Of a stretch of 64,000 bases of DNA, positions 36,015-45,283 are shown in pieces; position 1 is the stretch's first letter; each line of letters starts with the position of its first letter. The stretch is from positions 434,001-498,000 of the forward strand of contig NZ_FMUH01000001.1 of NCBI RefSeq assembly GCF_900101025.1, in the 5' to 3' direction. Both the position numbers and the translations under genes were made by a program. The notes under the pieces are model-generated. The model saw only the letters and a program-made list of their open reading frames with translations, was not told where the DNA came from and made no database searches. Source of the DNA: Klenkia marina. Its GTDB lineage: Bacteria > Actinomycetota > Actinomycetes > Mycobacteriales > Geodermatophilaceae.

Positions 36015-36105
36015 GGTGCCGCACGTCGCACCCGCGGGTGCAGGCCAGGCGCACCGGGGCGTCCCCGGGGTGGGGCACGATGGGGCCCGTGATCGGGGTG
36101 GGTCG

Positions 36106-37713
36106 GTGAGGCGGCGGAGGTGGGGCCGCCGGCCACCCGTCGAGGCGCCGCGCACCGGGCCGGTCCGCCGGGCGCAGACCCGGCCGCTGCCGCAGGCGGC
36201 GTCCGCCCCGCCGGGCGACGACTCCCCCACCGTGGTGACGCCGGCGGCTGAGCCGCGCACGTGGCGGCCGACGTTCGACGTCCCGGTGGAGACCGCGCGC
36301 ACCGCGCCGGTGCCCGACCTCGGGACCGCCCCTGCTGCCGAGCCCGCCGCACCGCCGTCCCCAGGTCTGGGCTCGCGGCCGCAGCGGATCACGGTGACGC
36401 GGGTCGCGGCCCGGCGGTCGCGGGAGCTGACGGTGGCCGCCGTCCGCCGGGTGAACGCGGCCAGCCGGGCCGACGGCGCCGGCGACAGCGGCCTGGCCCA
36501 CGTGCTGTGGGTCAACGCCCTGCACACCGCCGGCGACGCGATGATCGCGGTCTCGCTGGCCGGCACCCTGTTCTTCGCGGCCTCGGCCGACGCGCAGCGC
36601 GGCAACGTCGCGTTGTACCTGCTGGTCACGATGGCGCCGTTCGCCGTCGTGGCCCCGTTGCTCGGGCCGCTGCTGGACCGCCTGCAGCGCGGACGGCGGT
36701 GGGCGATGGCCGCGAGCCTGGGCGGCCGGGCGGCGCTCGCGCTGGTGATGGCCGCCAACTTCGACGGCTTCTGGCTCTACCCCGCGGCGCTGGGCGTGCT
36801 GGTGCTGTCCAAGGCGCTGAACGTGCTGCGGGCCGCCGTGATCCCCCGGGTGGTCCCACCGGCGATGTCGCTGACCAGCGCGAACGCCCGCACCTCGGTG
36901 TTCGGCCTGGTGACGGCGGGCCTCTTCGGCGGTGTCGGGGCGGGCATCGCGGCGGTGGCGGGGTTCCCGCCGCTGCTGTGGGCGATCGCCGCGGTGTTCG
37001 GCACGGCCGCCGTCCTGGCGCTGCGGCTCCCGGCGCACGTCGACGTGCCGGTCGGCGAGGAGCCCTCGGACCTGCTCACCACGACGATGGAGATCCCGGT
37101 GCCGGGGCGGTCGGGCCGGCCGCGGGTGGCCCGCAGCGTCGTCGACGCGCTGCGCAGCGCCGCCCTGCTGCGCGTGCTGGGCGGCTTCCTCACCATCTAC
37201 GCGGCGTTCCTGGTGCAGGCCGAGGTACCCGGCGGGTGGGAGCGCACGCTGGCGCTGGGCTCGATCGCCGGGGCCGCGGGGGTCGGCAGCTTCCTCGGCA
37301 CGGCCATCGGCTCGCGGCTGCACCGCGCGACGCCGGAGTCGTTGGTGCTGTGGTCGACGGTGGCGGCGGTGGCGACGTCGGCGGTGGCGGCGGGGTTCTT
37401 CTCGCTGGCCCTGGTCGCGGTCACCGCCGGGGTGGCCGCGCTGGCCGCGGGGCTGGGCAAGGTCTCCCTCGACGCGATCATCCAGCGCGACGTCCCCAGC
37501 ACCCAGCACGCCTCGGCGTTCGCCCGCTCGGAGACCCTGCTGCAGCTGGCCTGGGTGCTCGGCGGTGCGGCGGGCATCGCGCTGCCGGCCGACGCCCCGG
37601 TGCTCGCCTTCGGCGTCGTGGCGGGGGTGCTCGTGGTGGCCACAGGTCTGCTTGCTTGGCTGGGGCACCGCGGGCCCGACCGGGGCCCGTCGGGTGGACG
37701 GGGGTCGACGTGA
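36106..37713 (+). CDS. MFS transporter with long disordered N-terminus
   Basis: A 535-aa protein. The first 110 or so residues are Pro/Arg/Ala-rich and disordered; membrane helices begin near VLWVNALHTAGDAMIAVSL, with the loop GPLLDRLQRGRRWAM and a second helix bundle after about 350. The group resembles the mycobacterial MFS-like protein found beside DUF3027. The start is uncertain: GTG 36106 follows GGGGTGG, while GTG 36070 is also in frame. The 3' end overlaps the lipoprotein start (GTGA, 37710-37713). Substrate unknown. Confidence 0.8.
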   Translation: MRRRRWGRRPPVEAPRTGPVRRAQTRPLPQAASAPPGDDSPTVVTPAAEPRTWRPTFDVPVETARTAPVPDLGTAPAAEPAAPPSPGLGSRPQRITVTRVAARRSRELTVAAVRRVNAASRADGAGDSGLAHVLWVNALHTAGDAMIAVSLAGTLFFAASADAQRGNVALYLLVTMAPFAVVAPLLGPLLDRLQRGRRWAMAASLGGRAALALVMAANFDGFWLYPAALGVLVLSKALNVLRAAVIPRVVPPAMSLTSANARTSVFGLVTAGLFGGVGAGIAAVAGFPPLLWAIAAVFGTAAVLALRLPAHVDVPVGEEPSDLLTTTMEIPVPGRSGRPRVARSVVDALRSAALLRVLGGFLTIYAAFLVQAEVPGGWERTLALGSIAGAAGVGSFLGTAIGSRLHRATPESLVLWSTVAAVATSAVAAGFFSLALVAVTAGVAALAAGLGKVSLDAIIQRDVPSTQHASAFARSETLLQLAWVLGGAAGIALPADAPVLAFGVVAGVLVVATGLLAWLGHRGPDRGPSGGRGST

Positions 37714-38213
37714 GCTGGACGAGGACGACGGCAGCCGCTGCGGCGGGCGCCGTGGCGCTGGGGCTGCTCGCCGGGTGCAACGCCGGGGGCAGCAGCGGGG
37801 CGGCCGACCAGGGCGGCACGGCGCCGACGGTCCGCGTGCAGGCGGGCACCCAGCAGGTCACCGTGCAGCCCACCCAGTACTGCCTCGACGGCTCGGGCGA
37901 GCGCTACGCGGGCACCCCGCCGGTGGTCGAGGTGCCCGCGGACAGCACGATCGCGCTCACCGTGTCCGACGCGGTGGCCGAGCAGGGCTGGAGCGTGCAG
38001 GTGTTCGACGACCAGCTGCAGGAGCGGCTGGGCGACGTCGACGTCGAGGACGGCACCCGGGTGTTCACCGGCATCAACAGCTCCGACGTCGTCCCGGCGT
38101 CGTTCTACCTCGTGGTGGTCGAGGACTCCGACGACGACACCTGCAACGGGCTGTCGGGCGCGTGGCCGGTGGGCTTCATCCGCGCCGGCGACACCGCTGC
38201 CCCGACCGGTTAG
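37710..38213 (+). CDS. Lipoprotein, DUF2771-like
   Basis: A 167-aa predicted lipoprotein with a short hydrophobic signal and lipobox LLAGC (Cys about 24), followed by a Gly/Ser linker and a domain with two cysteines (QYCLDGSG and DDTCNGLSG) that could form a disulfide. Family resemblance and position (after the MFS gene, before csp) fit DUF2771. The GTG start is coupled to the MFS stop. Its end overlaps the convergent cold-shock gene by 4 bp. Function unknown; the envelope location is inferred from the signal. Confidence 0.78.
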   Translation: MSWTRTTAAAAAGAVALGLLAGCNAGGSSGAADQGGTAPTVRVQAGTQQVTVQPTQYCLDGSGERYAGTPPVVEVPADSTIALTVSDAVAEQGWSVQVFDDQLQERLGDVDVEDGTRVFTGINSSDVVPASFYLVVVEDSDDDTCNGLSGAWPVGFIRAGDTAAPTG

Positions 38214-38593
38214 CCGTCGAGGTCCGTCGCCACGGCGCGCAGGACGGCGGCGACCTTGGCGGCGGACTGGCGGTCGGGGTGCCGGCCGTGGCGCAGCCCG
38301 TTGCCGACGCCGTCCAGGAGCCGGATGAGGTCCTCGATGATCGGCACGAGGTCGTCGGGCTTCTTCCGCGTGGCGGCGACGGCGGAGGGCAGCGGGTCCA
38401 GGACGACGACCTGCAGCGCCTGGTCGCCGCGGCGGCCGGCGACGACGCCGTACTCGACGCGCTGGCCGGGCTTCAGCTCGGTGGTGCCGGCGGGCAGCGC
38501 GTCGCGGTGCACGAACACGTCGGGTCCGTCCTCCTGGGAGAGGAAGCCGAAGCCCTTCTCCGGGTTGAACCACTTCACCTTGCCGCTGGGCAC
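38210..38593 (-). CDS. Cold-shock protein with C-terminal extension
   Basis: A 127-aa protein. The cold-shock (OB) domain covers 1-66, with RNP1 KGFGFL and RNP2 VFVHRD, and binds single-stranded RNA/DNA. The extra 60 aa (KKPDDLVPIIEDLIRLLDGV and AAKVAAVLRAVATDLDG) are predicted helical. Standard CspA is about 67 aa; this longer form resembles mycobacterial CspB. The GTG start at 38593 has GAGGGA 5 nt upstream. It is divergent from the small membrane-protein gene across 140 bp, which must hold both promoters. Confidence 0.93.
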   Translation of the reverse strand: MPSGKVKWFNPEKGFGFLSQEDGPDVFVHRDALPAGTTELKPGQRVEYGVVAGRRGDQALQVVVLDPLPSAVAATRKKPDDLVPIIEDLIRLLDGVGNGLRHGRHPDRQSAAKVAAVLRAVATDLDG

Positions 38594-38733
38594 GTCGATC
38601 CCTCGCTCCGCGTCGTCGGCACCCCGCCCGGGGCGCTCGCGGCCCAGGCTAGCCCGGGGGTGCGCGTCGGTCCGCCGACTTCCCGGCGGCGGGGTTACCG
38701 GCGGGTAGGCGCAGCACAGGAGCGGATGCGACG

Positions 38734-39072
38734 ATGCCCGGCATGGCTGCCCGCAACGCTGCGTCCCGCGTCGTCGTCTCGATCGCCGCCGCGATCCGGC
38801 TGGTCTCCTCGGTCGTCGGCGGGCTGATCGTGCTCTACGCCGTCTTCGTGCTGTTCGAGGCCAACCCGGACAACCCGATCGTGCAGTTCACCGCCGGGGT
38901 GCGCAACGACCTGGGCGCCTTCACCCGCGACCTGTTCACCCCCGAGGACCCCAAGATCGCGAACACGGTCAACGCGCTGATCGCCGCGATCGTCTGGGTG
39001 GTCGGCGGCAACCTGCTCTCCAAGGCGGTCACCCGCCTCGCACCCCGTCCCAAGGCCTCGTCGAAGGACTGA
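38734..39072 (+). CDS. Small hypothetical membrane protein, 112 aa
   Basis: No family recognised. Two hydrophobic segments (about 23-44, AAIRLVSSVVGGLIVLYAVF, and 80-96, ALIAAIVWVVGGNLL) flank a loop with acidic residues; the C-terminus is basic (APRPKASSKD). Either ATG 38734 or 38743 could be the start. GGGTAG lies at 38703-38708 but without a -35 partner. An intergenic hairpin repeat follows it. Confidence 0.7.
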   Translation: MPGMAARNAASRVVVSIAAAIRLVSSVVGGLIVLYAVFVLFEANPDNPIVQFTAGVRNDLGAFTRDLFTPEDPKIANTVNALIAAIVWVVGGNLLSKAVTRLAPRPKASSKD

Positions 39073-39082
39073 GCGCCCCCGG

Positions 39083-39148
39083 CCGACGGCCCCCTCGCAG
39101 GGTCCCGCCCCGCGCGGAGCACGGATCGGGGGCGAGGGGGTCCTTCCG
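39083..39148. repeat. Intergenic hairpin repeat, copy A
   Basis: CCCCCTCGC (39090-39098) and GCGAGGGGG (39132-39140) form a perfect 9-bp stem around the core GCAGGGTCCC (39097-39106) and GCGGAGC. It lies between convergent ends and closely resembles the element at 63680-63747. Probable bidirectional terminator. Confidence 0.75.
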
Positions 39149-40795
39149 TCAGGCGGTGACCACCTCGGCGAGGCCGAGCTCCGCGGTGGAGACCTGGCGC
39201 ATCTCGACCTTGCGCACCTTGCCGGTCACCGTCATCGGGAAGGTGTCGACGACCTTGACGTAGCGGGGCACCTTGTAGTGCGCCAGCTTGCCGGTGCAGA
39301 ACTCCTTGAGCGCCTCGGCGGTGAGCTCCGGGGCACCGGCGCGCAGCTGCACCCAGGCCATGAGCTCCTCGCCGTACTTGGCGTCGGGCACGCCGATGAC
39401 CTGGACGTCGGCGATGTCGGGGTGGGAGTAGAGGAACTCCTCGATCTCGCGGGGGTACACGTTCTCCCCGCCCCGGATCACCATGTCCTTGATGCGGCCG
39501 ACGATGTTGAGGTAGCCCTCGGCGTCCATGACCGCGAGGTCGCCGGTGTGCATCCAGCGGGCGGCGTCGATGACCTCGGCGGTCTTCTCGGGTGCGTCCC
39601 AGTAGCCGAGCATCACCGAGTAGCCCCGGGTGCACAGCTCGCCCGCGGTGCCGCGCGGCACCGTGAGGCCGGTCTCGGGGTCGACGACCTTGCTCTCGAG
39701 GTGGGGGTGCGTGCGCCCGACGGTCGAGGTGCGACGGTCGAGGTCGTCGTCCGCGCCGGTCTGGGTGGAGACCGGCGAGGTCTCGGTCATGCCGTAGGCG
39801 ATGGTCACCTCGGTCATGCCCATCTCGTCGACCACCCGCTTCATGACCTCGACCGGGCACGGCGAGCCGGCCATGATGCCGGTGCGCAGGCTCGAGAGGT
39901 CGTAGGAGGCGAAGTCGGGCAGCGCCAGCTCGGCGATGAACATCGTGGGGACGCCGTAGAGCGACGTGCACCTCTCGTCCTGCACCGCCTGCAGGGTGAG
40001 CGCGGGGTCGAACCCGGGCGCCGGGATGACCATGGTGGAGCCGTGAGAGGTGGCCCCGAGGTTGCCCATGCCCATGCCGAAGCAGTGGTAGTACGGCACC
40101 GGGATGCAGACGCGGTCGGCCTCGGTGTAGCCGCAGCCCTCGCCCACGAAGAACCCGTTGTTGAGCAGGTTGTGGTGGGTGAGCGTGGCGCCCTTGGGGA
40201 AGCCCGTCGTCCCCGAGGTGTACTGGATGTTGATCGGGTCGTCGGCGCTGAGCTCGGTCTCGCGCTCGGCCAGGAACCCGCGGTCGGCGGCCCGGCCGGT
40301 CGCCATCAGCCGCTCCCACTCGGGGTCGCCGAGGAAGAGCACCTCGCGCAGCGCGGGGCACTCGTCGCGGACCTCGGCCACCATCGCGCGGTAGTCGCTG
40401 GTCTTGAACTTCGGGGCCGCCACCAGCACCGAGATGCCGGCCTGCTGCAGCACGTAGGAGAGCTCGTGCGTGCGGTAGGCCGGGTTGATGTTCACCAGGA
40501 CGACGCCGAGCTTCGCGGTGCCGTACTGCACGAAGACCCACTCGGCGCAGTTGGGCGCCCAGATCCCCACCCGCTCACCCTTCTCGACGCCGAGGGCGTG
40601 CAGACCGAGGGCGAACGCGTCGACGTCGGCCACCAGCTGCGGGTAGCTCCAGCGGCGGCCCGTGGCGCACTCGACGAGCGCCTCGTGCTCGCCGACCCGC
40701 GCCGCCGTCCGGTCGAGGTTCGCCCCGATCGTGTCGCCCAGCAGGGGGACCGTCGAGGTCCCGCTGGTGTAGGACGGCAGCGCGGGGGCGGTCAT
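39149..40795 (-). CDS. AMP-binding acyl-CoA ligase (FadD-like)
   Basis: A 548-aa adenylating enzyme that activates a carboxylic acid, probably fatty, to acyl-CoA. The P-loop [11 protein letters not shown] is at about 192-202, YGMTE near 340, then [41 protein letters not shown], and the catalytic lysine in [11 protein letters not shown] near the C-terminus. The ATG at 40795 overlaps the stop of a 75-aa upstream gene (ATGA), so they are coupled. The sequence resembles medium/long-chain ligases; the substrate is uncertain. Confidence 0.92.
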   Translation of the reverse strand: MTAPALPSYTSGTSTVPLLGDTIGANLDRTAARVGEHEALVECATGRRWSYPQLVADVDAFALGLHALGVEKGERVGIWAPNCAEWVFVQYGTAKLGVVLVNINPAYRTHELSYVLQQAGISVLVAAPKFKTSDYRAMVAEVRDECPALREVLFLGDPEWERLMATGRAADRGFLAERETELSADDPINIQYTSGTTGFPKGATLTHHNLLNNGFFVGEGCGYTEADRVCIPVPYYHCFGMGMGNLGATSHGSTMVIPAPGFDPALTLQAVQDERCTSLYGVPTMFIAELALPDFASYDLSSLRTGIMAGSPCPVEVMKRVVDEMGMTEVTIAYGMTETSPVSTQTGADDDLDRRTSTVGRTHPHLESKVVDPETGLTVPRGTAGELCTRGYSVMLGYWDAPEKTAEVIDAARWMHTGDLAVMDAEGYLNIVGRIKDMVIRGGENVYPREIEEFLYSHPDIADVQVIGVPDAKYGEELMAWVQLRAGAPELTAEALKEFCTGKLAHYKVPRYVKVVDTFPMTVTGKVRKVEMRQVSTAELGLAEVVTA

Positions 40796-41019
40796 GCCCG
40801 CTCGCCCGGACGGAGCTGGACGCCGGCCCGGTTGGGCTTGTCGGTGGGGTGCGCGTAGCGCAGGTGCTCCACCGGCATCGGGAAGGAGTGGTCCTCGCCG
40901 AACGGCGACAGCGAGCCGGTCATCTCGCTGACCAGCTCGGTGAGCGGCGGGCCGCCGTCCTCGCTCTGGCCCCAGGTGGGCTCGACCAGGTGGGCGTTCT
41001 TGTCGTTCTTCTTGGCCAT
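40792..41019 (-). CDS. Small acidic hypothetical protein, 75 aa, coupled to the acyl-CoA ligase
   Basis: No recognised family. It starts [20 protein letters not shown], is polar with no membrane helix, and ends [15 protein letters not shown] at 41019 is chosen because GGGAG lies 6-8 nt upstream; a longer frame exists but is not coding-like. The stop overlaps the ligase start in ATGA, a strong sign the two products are made together. It might be a partner or regulator of the ligase; nothing in the sequence proves this. Confidence 0.7.
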   Translation of the reverse strand: MAKKNDKNAHLVEPTWGQSEDGGPPLTELVSEMTGSLSPFGEDHSFPMPVEHLRYAHPTDKPNRAGVQLRPGERA

Positions 41020-41115
41020 GCCGGGCTCCCGCCGTCGTGGCCGGCTCGCTCGCCGGCGCTCGGGCACATCGTCCCGCATCCAACCCCGCACCCCCGCACC
41101 CACGCCAGACCTGGC

Positions 41116-41149
41116 GCAACGCGACTGCATCGGCAACGCGACCGCATCG
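41116..41149. repeat. 17-bp tandem direct repeat in a divergent promoter region
   Basis: GCAACGCGACTGCATCG (41116-41132) is followed immediately by GCAACGCGACCGCATCG (41133-41149), with one mismatch. It lies in the 193-bp gap between the divergent 75-aa gene and the MFS gene, a good place for paired regulator sites. Confidence 0.6.
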
Positions 41150-41197
41150 CCGGCACCCCGGGCCGGGAACCCGTGCGACACCGCGGACGGCGCGGCC

Positions 41198-41203
41198 TAG
41201 GGT
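41198..41203 (+). promoter_or_regulatory. TAGGGT -10 box of the MFS gene
   Basis: TAGGGT lies 9 nt before GTG 41213, with TGCGAC 18 nt upstream as a possible -35 (41174-41179). There is no ribosome binding site, so the mRNA may be leaderless. Confidence 0.45.
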
Positions 41204-41212
41204 CGGGTCCTC

Positions 41213-42436
41213 GTGGGGCGCATCGTGGAGACCGTGGTGCCGGCGCGGCTGGGCGCCGGGTTCCGGTGGCTGCTCGCCTCGTCGTGGTCGTCGAACCTGG
41301 GCGACGGCATCGCGCTGGCCGCGGGCCCCCTGCTGGTCGCCTCGCTGACCCGCGACCCGTTCCTGGTGTCGCTGGCCGCCGGGGTGCAGTGGCTGCCACC
41401 GCTGCTGTTCGGGCTGCTGGCCGGGGCGGTCACCGACCGGGTGGACCGGCGACTGCTCGTCGTGGTGGTCGACCTGCTGCGGGCGGGCGTGCTCGTCGTC
41501 CTCACCCTGGCCGTGGCCACCGACCTCATCGGCATCGGCTCGCTGCTGGCCGCCCTGTTCGTGCTGGGCACCGCCGAGGTGTTCGCCGACAACAGCTCGC
41601 AGACGCTGCTGCCCACGCTCGTGCACCGCGACGACCTCGCGGTGGGCAACGCCCGCATGACGGCGGGGTTCATCACCGTGAACCAGCTGGCCGGCCCACC
41701 GCTGGGGGCTGCCCTGTTCACCGTCGGCGCCGCGTGGGCGTTCGGCGCGGTCGCCGTGCTGGTGGCCCTCGGCGCCGTGCTGGTCTCGCGCATCGTGCTG
41801 CCGCCGGCCGAGGTGGTCGAGCGCCGGGCGGTGCACACCGAGATCGTCGAGGGGTTCCGGTGGGTGCGCCACCACGCCGCCGTCCGCACGCTGGTGCTCA
41901 CGATCTTCAGCTTCAACCTGACCTTCGGCGCCGCCTGGTCGGTGCTGGTGCTCTACGCGACCGACCACCTGGGCCTCGGCGAGATCGGGTTCGGGCTGGT
42001 CACCACCGCGCAGGCCGTGGGCGGCATCGCCGGCATCGCCGCCTACGGCTGGATCACGGCCCGCGTCGGCCTGGGCGACCTGCTGCGGGTGGGGCTGGTC
42101 ATCGAGACGCTGACCCACCTGGCCCTCGCGCTCACCAGCTCGCCGTGGGTGGCCATGCCGGTGTTCGTCGTGTTCGGCGCGCACGCGTTCATCTGGGGGA
42201 CGACGTCGGTCACCGTGCGGCAGCGCGCCGTCCCGCGGCACCTGCAGGGCCGGGTGGGCAGCGTGAACCTCGTCGGCACCTTCGGCGGGCTGGTGATCGG
42301 CGCCGGCCTGGGCGGGCTCATCGCGCAGCACACCTCGGTCACCGGCCCGTTCTGGTTCGCCTTCGCCGGTTCCGCGCTGTTCGTCGTCCTGATCTGGGGC
42401 CAGCTGCGCCACGTGGCGCACGCCGACGCGACCTAG
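41213..42436 (+). CDS. MFS transporter
   Basis: A 407-aa major facilitator with 12 predicted helices. The loop [14 protein letters not shown] between helices 2 and 3 is the family signature. The [14 protein letters not shown] segment after helix 4 is typical of the DUF894/enterobactin-exporter group. The GTG start at 41213 has TAGGGT 9 nt upstream and no ribosome binding site. Its end overlaps the next, convergent gene by 4 bp. Substrate unknown; drug efflux is only the general expectation. Confidence 0.9.
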   Translation: MGRIVETVVPARLGAGFRWLLASSWSSNLGDGIALAAGPLLVASLTRDPFLVSLAAGVQWLPPLLFGLLAGAVTDRVDRRLLVVVVDLLRAGVLVVLTLAVATDLIGIGSLLAALFVLGTAEVFADNSSQTLLPTLVHRDDLAVGNARMTAGFITVNQLAGPPLGAALFTVGAAWAFGAVAVLVALGAVLVSRIVLPPAEVVERRAVHTEIVEGFRWVRHHAAVRTLVLTIFSFNLTFGAAWSVLVLYATDHLGLGEIGFGLVTTAQAVGGIAGIAAYGWITARVGLGDLLRVGLVIETLTHLALALTSSPWVAMPVFVVFGAHAFIWGTTSVTVRQRAVPRHLQGRVGSVNLVGTFGGLVIGAGLGGLIAQHTSVTGPFWFAFAGSALFVVLIWGQLRHVAHADAT

Positions 42437-42927
42437 GGCGTACGGGCCCCGTAGAGGGTGCCGGCGCCGTCGGCGGTGAGCACCCAGCGGTCGCGCCCGA
42501 CCTCGGCCACCTGCACCTCCTGGCCGTCCAGACGCTGCACGGCCCGGGTGCGCCAGGTGGTGGTCGACTGCAGCTGCAGGTCGACGTCGCCGCCGTCGAG
42601 CTCGACCCGCAGGGTGGCGGGGCCCGCGATGCGCAGCGTGCCGCGCCGCCACCCGGTCGCGGCCAGGCCGCGGGACCAGGCCGCCACCCGCAGCAGCGAA
42701 CCCGCACCCGCGACGAGCGCGGCGACCCCGCCGAGCACGAGGCCGACGACCACGAGACCGGCGAAGGGCACCGGCTGACCGCCGTCGCCGGCTGCCTGCA
42801 CCGTCGCCACGGCCAGCACCACCGCGAGGACGACGGCCACCGCACCGCCGCCCACCCAGCGCAGCGCACCGGCGCGGGTGGCCGCGAGGTCGGTCCGGGT
42901 CCGCGGGTCGTCGAGGGCACCGGGCAT
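42433..42927 (-). CDS. Hypothetical two-helix membrane protein, 164 aa
   Basis: Two transmembrane helices (about 19-43 and 54-75) follow a short basic N-terminus; the C-terminal 85 aa form a beta-rich cytosolic domain ([34 protein letters not shown]) that resembles a PH-like or barrel domain but which I cannot name. It is divergent from the helicase-associated gene (43 bp) and overlaps the MFS end by 4 bp. A GTG two codons upstream (42933) is an alternative start. Confidence 0.7.
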   Translation of the reverse strand: MPGALDDPRTRTDLAATRAGALRWVGGGAVAVVLAVVLAVATVQAAGDGGQPVPFAGLVVVGLVLGGVAALVAGAGSLLRVAAWSRGLAATGWRRGTLRIAGPATLRVELDGGDVDLQLQSTTTWRTRAVQRLDGQEVQVAEVGRDRWVLTADGAGTLYGARTP

Positions 42928-42957
42928 GCGCACGATGCTGTCATCCCGTGCGCGTCG

Positions 42958-42963
42958 TAGCGT
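42958..42963 (+). promoter_or_regulatory. TAGCGT -10 box (leaderless type)
   Basis: TAGCGT ends 7 nt before ATG 42971 with no Shine-Dalgarno between, supporting a leaderless transcript and the chosen start. Confidence 0.45.
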
Positions 42964-42970
42964 TGAGCGG

Positions 42971-45217
42971 ATGGCCACGACCCCGCCGACCCCGGCCCCC
43001 GCGACGCTGGCCGCGTGGTTGCGCACCCGCAGCGACGAGCAGCTGGGGGCCCTGCTGGTCCTCCGGCCCGACGTCGCCCGGCCCGCGCCCTCCGACGTCG
43101 TGGGGTTGGCCACCCGGCTGGCCGTGCCGGTGTCGGTGGACCGTGCCCTCGACGAGCTCGACGCCGGCACGTTGCAGGTGCTCGATGTCGTGCTGCTGGC
43201 CACCACCGACGGGGTGTCCCGCGCCGACCTCGCCGCCGCGCTGCCGGGGGCCCCGGTCGAGGCCGCCGTGGAGCTGCTCACCGACCGCGCCCTGCTGTGG
43301 GGCGACGACGTGCTGCACGCCCCCGAGCCGGTGCGCCGCGCGGTCAAGCACCCGGCCGGCCTGGGCCGCCTGCGCACCCCTCCCCCGGCCGACGTCGAGG
43401 GCGACCTGGCCACCGCCGACGACGACGAGCGCGCCGTGCTGGAGACCCTGGCCCGCGAGAACCCGGTGGGCCGGCTGCCGGTCGACAACCGGGGCACCGC
43501 CCCCGCCGGCCCGGCCCGACGGCTGCTGCAGCGCGGTCTGCTCACCCGCATCGACGCGGCGAACGTCGAGCTGCCCCGGCAGTACGGGCTCGCCCTGCGC
43601 GGTGACCAGCCCTACGGCCCCGTGCGCACCCGCCCCGAACCGCCGACCGCGCAGCGCGACCCCGCGGTGCTCGACCGGCGCGCCGCCGGGGCGGCGCTGG
43701 AGGCCGTCGGCCGGGTCGGCGAGCTGCTCACCGCGCTGGAGGAGGACCCGGCCGGGCTGCTGCGCAGCGGCGGGATGAGCATCCGCGACCAGAAGCGGCT
43801 GGCCAAGGCACTGGGCGTCGACGAGTCCGTGGCCGCGTTCGTCGTCGAGGTCGCGCACGCCGCCGGGCTGCTGGACCTCGGCGGGCCGCACCGCGACGAG
43901 TGGCTGCCCAGCCGTGGCTACGACACCTGGCGCGAGCAGCCGCTGCCCGAGCGGTGGGCCCAGCTGGCCGCCGCCTGGCTGGACTCGGTGCGGCTGATCG
44001 CGCTCGTCGGCCAGCGCGACCAGGCCGGCAAGGCGGTGAACGTGCTGTCCCCCGATGCCGTCCGGCACACCGTGCCCGCCGTCCGCCGGGTGCTGCTCGA
44101 GGCGCTGCGCGGCCTGCCCGCCGGGCACGGGCTGGCCACCGACGACCTGCTGGCACTGCTGCGCTGGCAGAGCCCGCGCCGGGCCGACCGGTTCGTGCTG
44201 GTGCCCGACCTGCTGGCCGAGGCCGAGACGCTGGGGCTGGTGGTCGGCGGCGCGCTGTCCTCGGGCGGGCGCGGGCTGCTGGCCGGTGGCGAGGAGGGCG
44301 CGGCCGACGCCGTGCGCGGGCTGCTGCCCGAGCCGGTGGACCACGTGCTGGCCCAGCCCGACCTCTCGCTCATCGCCCCCGGCCCGCTGGTGGCCGAGCT
44401 GGCCCGCACCCTGGCGACGGTGGCCGACGTCGAGTCCTCGGGCGGGGCGACGGTCTTCCGGGTGTCCGACGGCAGCGTGCGCCGGGCCCTGGACGCCGGC
44501 TGGTCGGCCGCCGAGCTGCACGACTTCTTCGCCCGCGCCTCGCGCACGCCCGTGCCGCAGGCGCTGGACTACCTGGTCGACGACGTCGCCCGCCAGCACG
44601 GCCGGCTGCGGGTCGGCGCGATCGAGAGCTACGTGCGCAGCGACGACCACGGGCTGCTCTCGCAGGTGCTGTCGGACAAGCGGTCGGCCCCGGCCGAGCT
44701 GCGCCGCCTGGCCCCCGGCGTGCTGGTCAGCGGGCTGCCCGCCGACGAGGTGCTCGCGGTCCTGCGGACCGCCGGGTACGCGCCGGCCGGCGAATCGTCC
44801 GGCGGCGCCGTCCTCACCCGGCCGCCCGGGCGGCCCCGGGCGACCGCACGGCCGGGCACCCGACCGCCGACCGGGCCGCGCCCGCTGGTCGCCGAGGAGG
44901 TGGAGGCGACGGTGCGCGAGATCCGGGCCGGGGACTCGGCGCTGGCCGCCCGTCGCGAGGACGCCGCGCGGCACGTGCCCGGGGTGACGACCGCCTCGAC
45001 GCTGGAGCTGCTGGGCCGCGCGGTGCGGGAGCAGCGCCAGGTGTGGCTGGGCTACGTCGACGCGCAGGGGTCGGGCAGCCGGCGTGCGGTGCAGCCGCTG
45101 ACCCTCGGCGGGGGCTTCCTGACCGGCTACGACGAGGGCAAGGCCGAGCAGCGCGTGTTCGCCGTCCACCGGATCACCTCGGTCGACCTCGTGGACGACG
45201 ACGCCCGACCGGAATAG
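42971..45217 (+). CDS. Helicase-associated protein (XPB/Ssl2-like N-terminal domain)
   Basis: A 748-aa cytosolic protein of the actinobacterial family annotated as helicase-associated or helicase C-terminal-like; it has no Walker motifs, so it is not itself a helicase. Recognisable stretches are the start TLAAWLRTRSDEQLGALLVL, the mid-region RVGELLTALEEDPAGLLRSG, the XPB-like LRRLAPGVLVSGLPADEVL and a C-terminal WYL-like domain (VWLGYVDAQGSGSRRAVQPL, AVHRITSVDLVDD). Close homologues neighbour XPB in mycobacteria (Rv0862c, from memory), which suggests a partner role in DNA repair. ATG 42971 is chosen from the TAGCGT box. Confidence 0.85.
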   Translation: MATTPPTPAPATLAAWLRTRSDEQLGALLVLRPDVARPAPSDVVGLATRLAVPVSVDRALDELDAGTLQVLDVVLLATTDGVSRADLAAALPGAPVEAAVELLTDRALLWGDDVLHAPEPVRRAVKHPAGLGRLRTPPPADVEGDLATADDDERAVLETLARENPVGRLPVDNRGTAPAGPARRLLQRGLLTRIDAANVELPRQYGLALRGDQPYGPVRTRPEPPTAQRDPAVLDRRAAGAALEAVGRVGELLTALEEDPAGLLRSGGMSIRDQKRLAKALGVDESVAAFVVEVAHAAGLLDLGGPHRDEWLPSRGYDTWREQPLPERWAQLAAAWLDSVRLIALVGQRDQAGKAVNVLSPDAVRHTVPAVRRVLLEALRGLPAGHGLATDDLLALLRWQSPRRADRFVLVPDLLAEAETLGLVVGGALSSGGRGLLAGGEEGAADAVRGLLPEPVDHVLAQPDLSLIAPGPLVAELARTLATVADVESSGGATVFRVSDGSVRRALDAGWSAAELHDFFARASRTPVPQALDYLVDDVARQHGRLRVGAIESYVRSDDHGLLSQVLSDKRSAPAELRRLAPGVLVSGLPADEVLAVLRTAGYAPAGESSGGAVLTRPPGRPRATARPGTRPPTGPRPLVAEEVEATVREIRAGDSALAARREDAARHVPGVTTASTLELLGRAVREQRQVWLGYVDAQGSGSRRAVQPLTLGGGFLTGYDEGKAEQRVFAVHRITSVDLVDDDARPE

Positions 45218-45283
45218 ACCGACGGGTGATCGACTTCTCCGGGGCGGAAGTTGGTCGAAGCAACGAGTTCGGTGGTGGGTGGC

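Noticed and set aside
42433-43551. Longer 372-codon version of the two-helix membrane protein
   Set aside because: The added N-terminal part lies antisense to the helicase-associated gene and is Arg/Ser-rich; the membrane protein proper begins at 42927.
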